Assembly (NCBI GenBank): GCA_030847615.1
Contig: JAUMIR010000002.1
Span: forward strand, 112,228,309-112,292,308
Direction: 5' to 3'
Origin: Gambelia wislizenii
Taxonomy: Eukaryota; Chordata; Lepidosauria; Squamata; Crotaphytidae
Length of the DNA: 64,000 nt
The notes beneath the pieces are model-generated. The model was given only the letters and a program-made list of their open reading frames with translations. It made no database searches and was not told where the DNA came from. Made by a program: the position numbers and the translations under genes. Positions within the stretch are counted from its first letter, which is position 1. Each line of letters opens with the position of its first letter. Positions 10,015 to 20,622 of the stretch are shown piece after piece.

Positions 10015-10591
10015 ATAGTGGGAGAAGAGACATATCATGGGACGTGATACCATGTAAACAATGATCCCGGGATCTCCCGGGATATCCCAAAGAGAGACAA
10101 AAATCGTGTAAACAGTGAGGGACGAATATGGGATCAAGAAGTCCCGGGACGCCCCGCGACAATAACTAGCATCCAACTGGCACCTTGAGGAAATGTCTTG
10201 GGAGACAGCAGATGCAAACTTAACTTCACTATTGGAAAAGGTGGATGGCTTGCAGAAGGCTCCACTGACATGATTAAGATTCACGGAACTGGTAATATGA
10301 GTAATCTATTTGATAGGATTTGGAACTCCTCCTATAGAACTGTTCTTCAATAAAATTCCAGTTCTCAAAAGATAGGCTTTATGGCTTTGTTCGGTCACTA
10401 TTACATATGTGGAGAAACGGCATATAGATATATACCTCTCTCCTACCATAGACTTCACTCTGTGCAGGAAGGAGACCGTGCACATTCAATAAACCTTACC
10501 TATGTTCTGTGTTCCATTACAGTCCAGCCCGGATTCAGATCTTGAGGAAATCATAGGACCTAGGTTTTGCTCAGGCACAAAATTGGGTATA
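10015..10591. other. Unrecognised DNA
   Basis: Contains CCCGGGATC-type short palindromes at 10,063-10,090 and two AATAAA motifs (about 10,350 and 10,490). These could be LTR scraps, but I cannot assign a family. Confidence 0.3.
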
Positions 10592-10828
10592 CAGTTGGAC
10601 CGTTCCCCCCCCCCGTATCTGCAGAACCAATATCTGCAGTTTAAGTTATCCGCGGGACACAAAATAGGGACACATACCATAGAGTCACAGTGGGAAATGC
10701 TTAAAGAGGCATCCTCTCTAGGCATCTTCTAGGTCCTCCAATGCAACTCTATGGCATGTTTTCACCGGAAGTCATTTATTTTAATGGAGTTTGCTGTTAT
10801 CCACAGTTTCTGGTATCCCCAGTAAGTC

Positions 10829-11177
10829 TGTGATGAACCAGGCCATGCACACATTAACTCAACATGCATGAAAGGTTAACATGGTTTATTGAGCAAGAAT
10901 ATGCATATGGTTTCACCTCAAAGACAGTTCTGACCAGCTTAGCATTAGACAGTAGATAAAAGCAACAGTATAGGTTTCGTTATCCCCCCAGCCCCTGGAA
11001 ACAGTTACTATGAGGAGAAGGGAGGGCTCACCAGCCCAGGTGGTTGGCCTTGAAGCTCAGTAGAAAATTCTCATTCCCAGCCATTTAGGCGGGCTGGCTG
11101 GATTCCAGTACTGAGGCCCCGAAGAGGCCTACCCGGGATTCTAGGACTCTAAACCCCAGAATCCAGGGGAGGGTACA
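10829..11177 (-). repeat. Gypsy 3' LTR
   Basis: About 349 bp. It lacks a ~54-bp G-rich block present in the other LTR (around 16,243-16,296). Apart from this and small indels, about 95% identical by eye to the 5' LTR. Confidence 0.88.
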
Positions 11178-11190
11178 ATATTCCGCCCCC
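11178..11190 (-). promoter_or_regulatory. Gypsy polypurine tract
   Basis: On the element strand AGGGGGCGGAAT abuts the 3' LTR. Confidence 0.6.
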
Positions 11191-11231
11191 TGATGACAAA
11201 TCCCCAAACTCCACACAACAAAACCGCAACA

Positions 11232-12100
11232 TCAGAAATAAGAAAAATACAGAAAGCAAGAACTCCATTGAACCAATGGAATAGGGTCCTTAGAGTCCAG
11301 GTCCTCCAAGGGCAAGGGGTCAAATTCCTGGCTGTAAACCACTTTAAATGGAGAGAGACCAGTACTTTGGTGTACCACATTGTTATACGCCATCTCAGCA
11401 AAAGGCAATAGGTCCACCCAGTCTGATTGTTGGAAATTAATGTAGCGACGCAAATACTGCTCCAAAGTAGCATTCGTCCATTCTGTGTTTCCATCTGAGT
11501 CAGAATGATGACTGCTACTTCGTCCATTCTGTGTTTCTATCCGAGTCAGAATGATGACTGCTACTTAGGGCCCATTCGATTCCCAACAATTTCCCAAAAC
11601 TGGGAGGTAAATTGAACCCCCTGGTTGGAAACAATGTTGGCAGGTGCCCCATGTAGTCTGTATATGTGCTGAATAAACACCTTTGCCAACTGCTATGCCG
11701 TGGGGATGCGCTTGCACGCAATAAAATGGGCTTGCTTTGAGAACATGTTCACGCCCCCATGACTGTTTTTCCCTTACTTTCAGGTAGATCTATGATGAAA
11801 TCCATGTTGATCACTTCCCAGGGTTTAGCCAGTGTAGGCAATGGATGTAACAGACCTTTGGGCTTCTCCATGCCCCTTTTTGCCATGGCACACACAGGGC
11901 ACCCTTTGACTTACGCTTCTATTTCCTTATGCATGAGGGGCCACAAAAACTGCCTCCTAGCAAGGTGTAACATTTTGACATTGCCAAAATGGCCAGCACT
12001 TTTAACATCATGGCATTGTTTGAGAATGGATGGTCTCATGGCCTCAGGAATATACATGCACTCCCCAGTCCCCCCCCCCCGAATGTGCAGTTCGCCCTGA
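11232..12100 (-). pseudogene. int: Gypsy integrase, fragmented
   Basis: Pieces in several frames. The zinc-binding region (near 11,880-12,060) gives a CPVCAM-type motif. A core piece contains NMDFI. The C-terminal half at 11232-11465 reads MEQYLRRYINFQQSDWVDLLPFA, diagnostic for gypsy integrase. A 46-bp tandem duplication (11475-11520 and 11521-11566) doubles the stretch encoding the HHSDSD..TEW segment next to the catalytic Glu and shifts the frame. A TA-to-stop change near 11,755 breaks the core. The enzyme cannot be functional. Confidence 0.85.
11475..11566. repeat. 46-bp tandem duplication in integrase
   Basis: The unit starting CGTCCATTCTGTGTTTC and ending GACTGCTACTT occurs twice with two differences. 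It is a local duplication after or during the last replication cycle. Confidence 0.9.
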
Positions 12101-12281
12101 CGAGAGAGGAACCAAGGGTCTCAGGAGGGAGCGTCAGCCATCTGGGCTTGCCAACCCACACCCTTTAAGAAGGAAGCAGGTGGGGTTGGATCCTGGGACT
12201 CTTGAGTCAGGGCAGCCGGGCCAATCCCCTGTGGGATGGATGGGAGAGGTGGCGGATCAACCAGCTCAGCAAGATCCGGTT

Positions 12282-12830
12282 TCACCTCTGGGGAATCAGT
12301 TGAGGCAGGGCCTCCCTCAGCACTTTGCTGTTTGGCTTGGCTATGGGTGAGGAGTGCAAGTCCCAAATATGAGGGGGAGAAGACAGTGTCAACCACCTCC
12401 TTCCTTTTGTCTCATGTTGGGGGAGCCTAGACAAAGCAGCAGCTAGAAAGTTTTTCCTTCCTGGGAGAAACTTCAGCGTGAAATTAAACCGGTAAAAGAA
12501 ATTGGCCCACCAAATTTGCTTGGGGCTCAGTCGGTGTGGGATTTTCAAAGCGTCCAAATTTTTGCAGTCTGTCCAGACCTCAAAATGCTAGGAGGATCCT
12601 TCTAGCAGGTGGCGCCAAGTCTCTAGTGCTACTTTGAGGGCCCCAGCCTCCTTTTCCCATACTGGCCAATTTTGTTCAGTTTCATTGAATTTCTTAGAAA
12701 GGTATGCACAAGGTCTTAGCTCTCCTTCCTCATCCCGTTGTAGCAGCACCCACCCATACACCAGAGGCATCTATCTGAACCACAAAAGCCTGTTCAGGGT
12801 CGGGGTGTTTGAGAATGGGCTCAGAAGTGA
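12282..12830 (-). pseudogene. Gypsy RNase H region
   Basis: FVVQIDASGVWVGA (about 12,780) is the RNase H start with its catalytic Asp. WPVWEKEAGALKVALETWRH supplies the Glu helix, and FLPGRKNFLAAALSRLP closes the domain. In intact copies the last motif has Asn-Asp-Ala, so the final catalytic Asp appears changed. The parts are in different frames, separated by a break near 12,570-12,590. It would degrade the RNA of the RNA/DNA hybrid. Confidence 0.85.
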
Positions 12831-13937
12831 ATAATTTTATCAGTTTCTCAAAAGCTTGTTGGCATTGGTCAGTCCACACAATTTTCTGGGAAGGCTTTTC
12901 CCGCTTCCCATCCTTGCCCTTTTTCTGTCTACCAGGCTCCTGGGTTTTCAGCAAATCTAGGAGGGGTAGGGTCACCTCAGCAAAGCCAGGGATGAAGGAC
13001 CTGTAAAAGTTAGCAAAACCCAGAAAGCTCTGTAGCTGCTTTCTGTTTCTAGGGGGCTCCCATGCTAGAACCACCTTTACTTTTTCTGGGTCCATTTCAA
13101 ACCCCCTGTTAGAGCTGTGATGCCCTAGATAATCCAACCGGATCTGGTGAAACTCTGGTGGAAAGTTTGGCATACAGATGGTTTTCAGCACATTTACACA
13201 ACACTTTCTTCACTAACTTAACATGGGACGTGTAGTCCTCTGAATAAATGAGGACATGGTCAAGATAATCCAATATCACTTTGTACAGGAACTCTCTGAG
13301 TACATCGTTAATCATTCATAAACACTCCCGGGGCCCCAGCCAGCCCAAAAGGCATCACCAGAAATTCAAATGCCCCCAATTGACAGTTAAAAGCAGTTTT
13401 CCACCTGTACCCCTCCTTGATTCGCACCCTATAGTATGCCTCCTTCAAGTCCAGCTTGGTGAAGATTTTCCCTTTAGCCAAATGAGCCAATACGTCCTTC
13501 ATCAAAGGCATGGGGTACTGATTTACAACACTAACCACATTCAGATTTCTGAAGTCAATACAGAGTTTGAGAGAAGAATCCTGTTTGTGCCTAAACAACA
13601 CTGGGGCCTCCAAGGGGGAAGTCGTGGGTCTAATGAAGCTCCGTGCCAAGTTCTTGTCTATAAATTCCCTCAGTGCATCCAGTTCGGCCCAAGTCATGGA
13701 ATAAATCTTGGGCTTAGGCAGTTTGGCATCTGGGACCAGTTCAATAGCACAGTCAAACAGTCTATGTGGGGGCAAAATGTCACATTCCTTCTCTTCAAAA
13801 ACAACTTGTACCCACTGCTTGTACTCCACCGGCAGATCTAGTACCTCTCCTCGCACCAGGGCAACTACAGACTCTTTGTGGTGTTCGTCGAGGCTCTGTC
13901 TGTCTGTCATGGGACCCCCCTTCTTTGCCCAAACCAT
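12830..13937 (-). pseudogene. Gypsy reverse transcriptase
   Basis: The N-terminal part (13937-13308) has LKLCIDFRNLN, FTKLDLKEAYYRVRI and FEFLVMPFGLAGAP, all standard RT motifs. The catalytic box in the next frame (about 13,267-13,250) reads YLDHVLIYS: the second catalytic Asp is His by one base change. The thumb (FLGFANFYRSFIPGFA) is at about 13,050-13,010. A frameshift near 13,310 separates fingers from palm and another lies near 13,130. The copy is both frame-broken and catalytically dead. Confidence 0.92.
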
Positions 13938-14341
13938 GTTCCTGTATGCAAGAGGGGTCTGTGAAGGGCACCATTTCCTTGACCCAGTCTATGGTGGGAT
14001 TGTGGAATTTCAGCCAATTTAATCTGACCACTGTCGCAGGCACAAGGCCTGGGGCAATCACAAACTTGCAGATCTTCCTGGTGATTTCCCCTTTTCATTT
14101 TTGCTGGGACAGTCATCCGTCTTGCGGGCTCCCCCTTCATCATCCCACCATCCATTTGGGACAGCCATATGGGCTTGTCCAACTTCACTGTATTGACGGT
14201 TAGTTCCCTGACTAGGGAGGGGTGGATTAGTACCTTTGTACACCCACAGTCCACCATCACCATTACCTTACAGGGCCCCCCTTTGGCACTGACCTCTATT
14301 CTGGCCTTAATAAAAAATGGGGTTTTGACAACACTCACCAC
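13938..14341 (-). pseudogene. Gypsy protease region
   Basis: VMVDCGCTKVLIHPSLV is a retropepsin active-site stretch in which the usual DSG triad reads DCG. The frame then degrades; the downstream residues up to the RT are frameshifted near 14,060. Confidence 0.75.
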
Positions 14342-14382
14342 AGCACTCGGGTGCCCTTCAGGGTTAGCCCACCCTCGGGTGC

Positions 14383-15557
14383 TTAGTACAGCAGGCTGGA
14401 TCCATTTACTGCTGACTCAACATCGGAAGAGGACCCACTGTCCTCTGATTCCCAGGAGGACTCCCCAGCTGCATGGCCAGGTACCAAGGAATGTGCTGTT
14501 GCTTTGGGCTTCAGCTCGAAAGGCGTCTTGGGTGCTGTCTGTTTCCCTTCCGGCTTCTTGACCACCTCCTCAGTAGAGCTGCTCCTCGGTTGTTTCTCTG
14601 GACATTTCGCTATGCAGTGGCCACCCTTTCCGCAGTGTAGACACAAACCCTTTTGCAATCGTTTTTCCTTCTCTGTCCCTGCTGCCGTCCCACTTGCGGT
14701 CGTGCTGCCTTGGCCTTCTTTCCTAGGGCTCCGCTGGGCTTCCCGGTCAGGCCCTGACATTGCCTTGCCAGCTGCATGCTTAGCCTCAGGGTCTCTATCT
14801 CCCTGGCTAGGCGAACCCATCCCAGTAGGGTTTCTGGGTTCCCTTGGACTAAGGCCCATTCTAGGATGTCAGGGTTGAGCCCATCCTGGAAATACTGCAC
14901 CTTGGTGGCTTTGGTCCAGTCAGGGATCTGGCTGGCCAAGCGGCAAAACTCTGTAGCGTATTCGGCCACAGACTTTGACGCTGTAGCTCCGTGCATGTGC
15001 GCCTTCTCCTCAATGGGTCTTCGAATTGAGCTTGGAGTGTCATCATGAAGTCATGGAAACTCCCAAGTTCTGGAGCTCCCATATCGTAGAGCCCCACCAA
15101 CCATTGTGCTGCCTCTCCTTCCAGCTGGTTGGAGATGTACTGCACCTTCTCAGCCTCCATCTGGAACTCTTCCTCCCAGTGAGACATGAATCCCATCACC
15201 TGGGTTAGGAAGTAGGGCATCAAATGTGGCCTTCAGGTCACAATGCTTGAGGCCATGTGACCGTGGCCATGGCTCGATTGGGCCTGCACCCACTGGGGGT
15301 GCCGGGCCTCCGGGAACTGGCAGTGCTGGGGCTCCTCCTGGAGGGGATGGCATGCTTCCCCCTGGTGCTGGCCTGGGCAGGCCCCCATCCCCCTTGGGCC
15401 CTGGCAGCTTGGGGTCAGGGGGGGCCAGTTGCTGGTCCAGTGGTGCTGGTTGCTGGGGCAGCCACTGTAGGATTTCCATGAGGCTGGTTTGCATCACCTC
15501 CATCTGCTGCTTCAGCTGCTGCACCTCTCTCTCCAGCTCTGGGTGAGGCTGTCTCAC
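14383..15557 (-). pseudogene. gag: Gypsy Gag
   Basis: The N-terminal piece (15557-15150) has a coiled-coil-like start (ELEREVQQLKQQMEVMQ) and a Pro/Gly-rich segment. The capsid part (15223-14780, in two frames) includes FMSHWEEEF, GEAAQWLVGLYD and VAEYATEFCRLASQIPDW, typical of the Ty3/gypsy capsid family (retrotrans_gag type) from which mammalian RTL/PEG10 genes were domesticated. An intact CCHC knuckle, CLHCGKGGHCIAKC, lies at about 14,643-14,602. Frameshifts near 15,170 and 14,950 mark it as a pseudogene. The start was chosen as the ATG before the coiled coil. Confidence 0.85.
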
Positions 15558-15947
15558 CCATGGTTCAGAAACACCGCCTGTCAGAGGTATATCCCACCTC
15601 AGTGATCTATGATCATCTCGGCCTCATTCATCTGGCCAGAGTCAGCTAGCTCCCATGGCTGCACCCACCCCATGCATGGGCGTCTCAGAGAAGGGAAGGC
15701 TGCCCTCTCCTAGGGCCTGCCTGGCTCCCAACTCCATTAGGTCAAGGGGAGGAAGCAGTCTTCCAGCCCTCCGTCGCTCCCGGCTCAACTCTCCTGCTGC
15801 CAAGTTGGCTCAAGCATCTGGCAAGCTGGCTCCCTGGTCGCCTTCTGCACCCAGGCCCTTCTCTGTCTGGGTTTCAGTCTCCATGCCTTCAGACATCTCA
15901 TCTTCAGTACATGGGTAGAATATGGAGAATTTGCTGAACTGGCTTAC

Positions 15948-16349
15948 TGTGATGAACCAGGCCATGCACACACATTAACTCAACATGCATGAAAGGTTAA
16001 CATGGTTTATTGAGCAAGGATATGCATACGGTTTCACCTCAAAGCCAGTTCCGACCAGCTTAGCATTAGACAGTAGATAAAAGCAACAATATAGGTTTCG
16101 TTATCCCCCCGCCCCTGGGAACAGTTACTAGGAGGAGAAGGGAGGGCTTGCCAGCCCAGATGGTTGGCCTTGAAGCTCAGTAGATTTTCATTCCCAGCCG
16201 TTTAGGCAGGCTGGCTGGAATCCAGTACTGAGGCCCCAAAGATGCAGGGGGGTGGGGGACTCCAGAGCTCCAAAGAAAACCAAACTCATGTCAAGGCCTA
16301 CCTGGGATTCTAGGACTCTAAACCCCAGAATCCAGGGGAGGGTATGACA
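15948..16349 (-). repeat. Gypsy 5' LTR
   Basis: 402 bp, with the extra GATGCAGGGGGG-containing block missing from the other LTR. It is flanked outside by AAGTC. Confidence 0.88.
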
Positions 16350-16439
16350 AAGTCTGGGAACCGAACCCACAGGGATACGGAGGCCCAACTGTATTTGTTT
16401 TTCCCCATTTTCCTTTTTCCCCCCATTTCCCCAAGAGTA

Positions 16440-16545
16440 GTGGTGGCCCAAGGTCACATGGCAAATTCCATGACCAAGCAGAGCTTTGAACTTGGGTCTC
16501 TCTGTTCCAAGTCCTGGACTTTAAACATTATTCTGTACCAATTCT
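16440..16545 (-). mobile_element. MIR-like / tRNA-SINE core fragment
   Basis: AAGGTCACATGGCAAATTCC ... CTTTGAACTTGGGTCTCTCTG resembles the reverse complement of a MIR-type core and B-box region. Old and diverged. Confidence 0.5.
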
Positions 16546-17390
16546 CTCAGATCAGTTGTAACTGAAGAGTATGGTATGAAGAAAAGAGTATAAACATAGT
16601 GGAATAAAAAATGAACCAATTAATGTTCCTAATTTGCATATTAGAATGCAAAATGGAGTAATTTCTATAATTAGAATAATTCACATAATCATATTATGCC
16701 CACATTTGTAGATATGGAATATGGCCATCCTATCTAAGGTGGAAGATTTATCCTGCTTCATGGGATTGCTGGTCCTGACACAATTGCACCTCCATTTACA
16801 ATGGCAGCCTGAGTTTCCGAGTTGTGTTGTTCTATGTAATTTGAAAGTATACACTATGCTTTTCCCTCCCAGCTTCTGCAACTGCCATAACCTGACACAA
16901 TTATGATCTGACTGGAGATGATAGGAGTTGTAGTCCAACACATCTGGTGAGTCCTGAGTCAAAGAAAGCTAGTATACTATACATTAAGTCAACCAAAGGC
17001 ATTTCAATTGAAACAACCCTGCTAATTCATTTTAAGTTCTACAGACATCAATAGCTCAGATGAAAAGCAAAGATATGCCATGCCATATGGTATCCTGTTT
17101 TGCTATATGAAGTTAGTTCATACTTTATGTGCATAAAGACAACTGTTCACAGGCAAGCTGAAATGACAAACACATTTTTGTATTTAAAAAGCATGCTTTT
17201 CTCAGGACATATATCATTTGTGTGTGTCTGGGTGTGGGTGTGAGTGTGCGTGCGTGCATGTGTGCATACTCTAGCAATGACAGCCCAACTGGCATCTTTC
17301 CTAAATTCTCATGCTCTCTCTGCATTTAGCAGCTACCCGGGACAAGGGTTTTTCATGTTACAAAATTTGCAGTCATAAAAGTAAGAGCCA
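16546..17390. other. Unrecognised DNA
   Basis: A short GGAGTTGTAGTCCAACACATCTGG motif (about 16,925-16,950) recurs elsewhere in the window (23,940) and belongs to an unidentified dispersed repeat. A (GT)n-rich patch lies at 17,218-17,265. Confidence 0.35.
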
Positions 17391-17392
17391 AT

Positions 17393-17585
17393 GTTGATAG
17401 GTTTTTCATGTTTTTTTCCCGGGCTGTGTGGCTGTGTTCTGGAAGAGTTTTTTCCCTGACATTTCACCTTCATCTGTGGCTGACAACATCAGGAAAAAAC
17501 TCTTCCAGAACATAGCCTCATAGCCCGGAAAAAAACCATGAATAACCTATGGATGCTGGCCGTGAAAGCCTTCGACTTCACAGCC
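17393..17585. mobile_element. Penelope-type element fragment (foldback)
   Basis: The left half (CCCGGGCTGTGTGGCTGTGTTCTGGAAGAG) is inverted in the right half (CTCTTCCAGAACATAGCC..CATAGCCCGG). The tail CTATGGATGCTGGCCGTGAAAGCCTTCGACTTCACA is a dispersed reptile motif that I associate with Penelope-like terminal repeats. Assignment is from memory of the repeat type and the ribozyme, not from coding sequence. Confidence 0.5.
17455..17500 (-). ncRNA. Decayed hammerhead ribozyme
   Basis: On the reverse strand CTGATGTTGTC AGCCACAGATGA AGGTGAAATGTC matches the plan CTGANGA - stem II - GAAA - cleavage-site triplet GTC known from Penelope-like elements. The CTGANGA box is mutated (its last A is T) and stem II is weakened, so cleavage is unlikely. 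Confidence 0.45.
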
Positions 17586-18243
17586 AATGTTGAATTCTCA
17601 AACATCAAGACACGTTTTGCTCCCCAGCGAATGCCTCTTCAGACTTCACAAGGTAGCACCTAGCCGTAAGCACTCTGTCACATTGGTGTTCCTTTTTGCA
17701 TAGGCGCCTTTGATTAAAACATTTTTGACTATTAATATCCAGTTTGGCTGGGGAAGTATCATTGCCACTTGGATCTTCGTAGCAGAGTCACAGACATAGC
17801 TGGGAAGAAATTTCAAGGCAAGAGTACATCCTTTAAAGAGAGCGAGAGTGCTTTTGTTCATTTAGAAGGGGTGTTCTAGCAAGGTGGCACTGAGGCGTGA
17901 TCAGATAAAGCAAGAGAGCAAGGAGCCGCTGAATAAAGGAAATGACACAATCGCTTGGAAGGCACGGGGACCTTTAGGAGCGACAGGATTCAGTAAAAGC
18001 AGCCTTATGAACGAAGTGACAAAATTTCTAGCATTTTCTTCACCCCCATCTATTTTCATTTCCCTTTAATTTCAGATGGAGGCCCAGCTACTTATCAGCT
18101 CAGTGCTTTCCATCCCACTGAAATAAAATTTTCAAGCACCCTATTATTTATATTATTTTATTTTAATATTTTGTTTTATTTATATCTTGCCTTTCTCCTT
18201 GTATAGAATCCAAGCTGGCTTACAAGTGATTTAAAACAGGGTA
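17586..18243. other. Unrecognised; L2-like scrap at the end
   Basis: 18,150-18,240 (TTATTTATATCTTGCCTTTCTCC ... CAAGCTGGCTTACAAG) resembles an antisense L2-type 3' end. The rest is unassigned. Confidence 0.35.
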
Positions 18244-18482
18244 CAGCATGCTGTAGTGGTTTGAGTGTTGGACTAAGATTCTGGAGGCCAGAGTTCGAAT
18301 CCCCGCTCGGCCATGGAACCCTCCGAGTGACCTTGGGTAAGTCACATTCTCTCAGTCTCGGAAGAAGGGAAAGGCAACCCCCCTCTGAACAAATCTTACC
18401 AAGAAAAACTCATGATAGGGTTGCTTTAGGGTTTTCATAAGTCAGAAGTGACTTGAAGGCACATGACAACAACAGCAGCAGC
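18244..18482 (+). mobile_element. tRNA-derived SINE, Sauria type
   Basis: The head carries tRNA-like boxes (TGTAGTGGTTTGAGTG and B box AGTTCGAATCC). The middle has GACCTTGGGTAAGTCACA. The tail CATAAGTCAGAAGTGACTTGAAGGCAC resembles the Bov-B LINE 3' end, followed by ACAACAACAGCAGCAG. The Pol III promoter boxes look intact. Confidence 0.85.
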
Positions 18483-18536
18483 TAAAGAATGATTAGTATA
18501 AATGTGAAAAAAAATAGTTTTGTTAAAAAACACAAA

Positions 18537-19114
18537 GGACTTTATCAGATCAGGCAAATACGGTGTCATAAGGATGCCTAATGATTGCAAAAGGACGTGC
18601 ACACCAGATGACGTTGCCATTTCAAGGTTATCTACTGTCAAAAACCCATTCCTTTTTATTGATGGCCCAAACTGTTAATTGCTCTCCCATTGTAATTTGT
18701 TGCTGGCATTGCCAGCATTTGAATCCTCATGCCACCGTACTCATGTGAATACAGCATTAATGGGCAAACACTTCCAGGTGAGATCACAAAAGCCAGCTAG
18801 GGGACACTCTTTTTATGAACCTCCCCTCATGTTCTTGGGACTTTTAAAGTGTGTTGTAGTGCTTTGCTGTACTTTTTGTGTCTTTATTTTGTTTTTATTT
18901 CTGAATTTCCCACACTAGTGTCTTCTTGTAAGAATAGGTGAGAATTCAACCCCAGAAGTAAACGGAGCTCTGTTTGTGCTCTGTTACTGCTGGGAAAGCC
19001 TCGTGGACGCTGATCAATGTAAGTCTGGTAGGGAGGGTTCTTTTGCAGGCATAAAAACAAAACAATTTATGTTGACAAAAGAACATTAAGGGGGGTGGAG
19101 GTCTGATAAAGTCC
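18537..19114. mobile_element. MITE, 3-bp-TSD family, member A
   Basis: Ends GGACTTTATCAGAT and GTCTGATAAAGTCC are inverted, flanked by AAA (18534-18536 and 19115-19117). 578 bp. It is the same sequence, inverted, as member B at 19.9 kb. No transposase. The 3-bp AT-rich duplication suggests PIF/Harbinger. Confidence 0.8.
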
Positions 19115-19925
19115 AAAGTTAAGACATTATAAACCACAATTAAAACATACTACAATCCCATTAAAAGCCCTATCTGCCACATGAGTTGTAAGCCAAAGAC
19201 CTGCTTGAATAAAAAGGTCTTTGCCTGCTGGTGGAAAGAAATAGGGAGATAACTGAGCCTGGTAGTGTGTATTTGTGTGATTCCATAACATGAAAATTAA
19301 CCTTCCAAAGGGATCAAACCTGTGGAATCCAAGAGACAAATGAAAAGTGGTCACTGTTTTACAAACACAGAAGTATAGACCAAGTCTTATCTAAATCAAA
19401 TGGCATGTGTGTATGGATAGTTTGCAGGAGTTAACAGATGGTTGGAGTAGGTACTTGCAAACTAGCAGAGTCTGATAGGGCATGAGAGGGAGCACGAAAT
19501 GTGACTTTTAGATTTTGGATACTAGGTGTAAGGGTCCAGTCAGGACTTCAATTTACTCAGACAACCACCACCAGTCAAAGTGTTTTATTGCAGATGTAAA
19601 GAAGTGAACAGGTCCTAAGTCATTGGCAGAACTGATTCACAGGAAGAAAGTTTAAAACAGAGGCTTCAGTCCCCCCCTACTTTACCATCCTTTTTCTTTC
19701 TCATGCCTTTGGCAGCTGGGCAACCTTGGAGATAGACGGTAATCACTCCAGCCCTCGGAACTGTAAGGTACTCACATTACATCCCCCCTCCCAACACAGC
19801 AACAATCCCCAAGCCCCTACTACTCATGGCAGGACCCTGGCTGGACTTAGCCTAAGTGAGGCCTAGTTCAGACAGGCATCCTGACCCTAGGTGCCCCCCC
19901 CCAAAGCACCCAACATAGAATCATA
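19115..19925. other. Unassigned; possible solo LTR and CR1 scrap
   Basis: 19,527-19,890 starts TGTAAGGGTCCAGTCAGG, contains a reverse-strand AATAAA (TTTTATT) and ends near CCTGACCCTAGG. It is LTR-like, but no clean CA end or duplication is visible. 19,912-19,925 (ATAGAATCATAG) is the outer part of a CR1 tail split by member B. Confidence 0.35.
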
Positions 19926-20499
19926 GGACTCTATCAGACCACCCCACTTTAACATTCTTTTGCAGGCATAAATTGTGTTGTTTTTATGCTGGCAAAAGAA
20001 CCCCCTGTACCAGACCTACCTTTACTGGTGTTAAAGAGGGGTGAAAAGGCTTCCCCGGCAGTAACGGAGCATAAACAGAACTCTATTTACTTCCGGGGTT
20101 GGGATCTATGAGAGGACACTAGTGTGGGAAATTTGAAAAATTAAGCCCCCCCCCTCAAAAAAACCACACAAAAAGTTCACACAAGCACAAAAACACACAT
20201 TTAAAGTCCCAGGTAAACAGGTGTGTGTCATAAAAAAAGCGGCCCCTACCTGGCTGTCCTGATCACACCTGGAAGTGTTTGCCCATCGACGCTGCATTCA
20301 TGTGAGTACAATGGTGTGCAGATTCAATGCTGGCAGAAAATTGCTATGGGGGATCAATTAATGGCTTGGGCCATCAATAAAATAGGACGGATTTTGGACT
20401 TTACACAATCGCGAAAGAATGGCATCATCTTGTATGTACGCCCATTCACAATCATTAGGCATCCTTATGACGCTGTATTTGCATGGTCTGATAAAGTCC
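19926..20499. mobile_element. MITE, 3-bp-TSD family, member B
   Basis: Ends GGACTCTATCAGACC and GGTCTGATAAAGTCC; flanking ATA at 19923-19925 and 20500-20502. 574 bp, opposite orientation to member A. It is inserted into the ATAGAATC tail repeat of a reverse-strand CR1 copy. It carries the family core CAATTAATGGCTTGGGCCATCAATA near 20,355. Confidence 0.82.
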
Positions 20500-20622
20500 A
20501 TAGAATCATAGAACTGGAAGAGACCACAAGAGACATCCAGTCCAACCCCCTGCCATGCAGGAATATCCAATCAAAGTACTCCCAACAGATGGCCATTCAG
20601 CCTCTGTTTAAAAACTGGGACA
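20500..20622 (-). mobile_element. CR1 3' end
   Basis: ATAGAATCATAGAACTGGAAG ... CATCCAGTCCAACCCCCTGCC is the reverse-strand CR1 3' UTR. Confidence 0.85.

Larger units (their letters stand above)
10829..16349 (-). mobile_element. Ty3/gypsy LTR retrotransposon
   Basis: A reverse-strand element with LTRs at 15948-16349 (5') and 10829-11177 (3'), flanked by a perfect 5-bp duplication AAGTC (10824-10828 and 16350-16354). Domain order is gag, zinc knuckle, protease, RT, RNase H, integrase, the Ty3/gypsy order. It interrupts the Tigger-like MITE. Many frameshifts and stops, a Cys-for-Ser protease active site and a His in the RT YLDD box show that it is inactive. Only about 55 bp separate the last integrase frame from the 3' LTR, so there is no room for a chromodomain or env. 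Family-level placement is not attempted. Confidence 0.93.
10592..16391. mobile_element. Tigger-like MITE, split by gypsy insertion
   Basis: The left end CAGTTGGACCG and right end CGGAGGCCCAACTG are inverted termini flanked by TA (10590-10591 and 16392-16393). The element itself is 10592-10828 plus 16355-16391, about 274 bp. It contains the block with GAGGCATCC, TAGGTCCTCCAATGC and ACTCTATGG that is shared in inverted form with the elements at 1.6 kb and 52.4 kb. The TA duplication and the GTATCTGCAG / GGGATACGG style ends suggest pogo/Tigger ancestry. There is no coding capacity. Confidence 0.75.

Noticed and set aside
15226..15546. Pro/Gly-rich frames on the + strand
   Set aside because: Antisense shadow of the gypsy Gag on the reverse strand.
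19527..19890. Solo LTR
   Set aside because: TG start and reverse AATAAA present, but no CA end and no convincing duplication.
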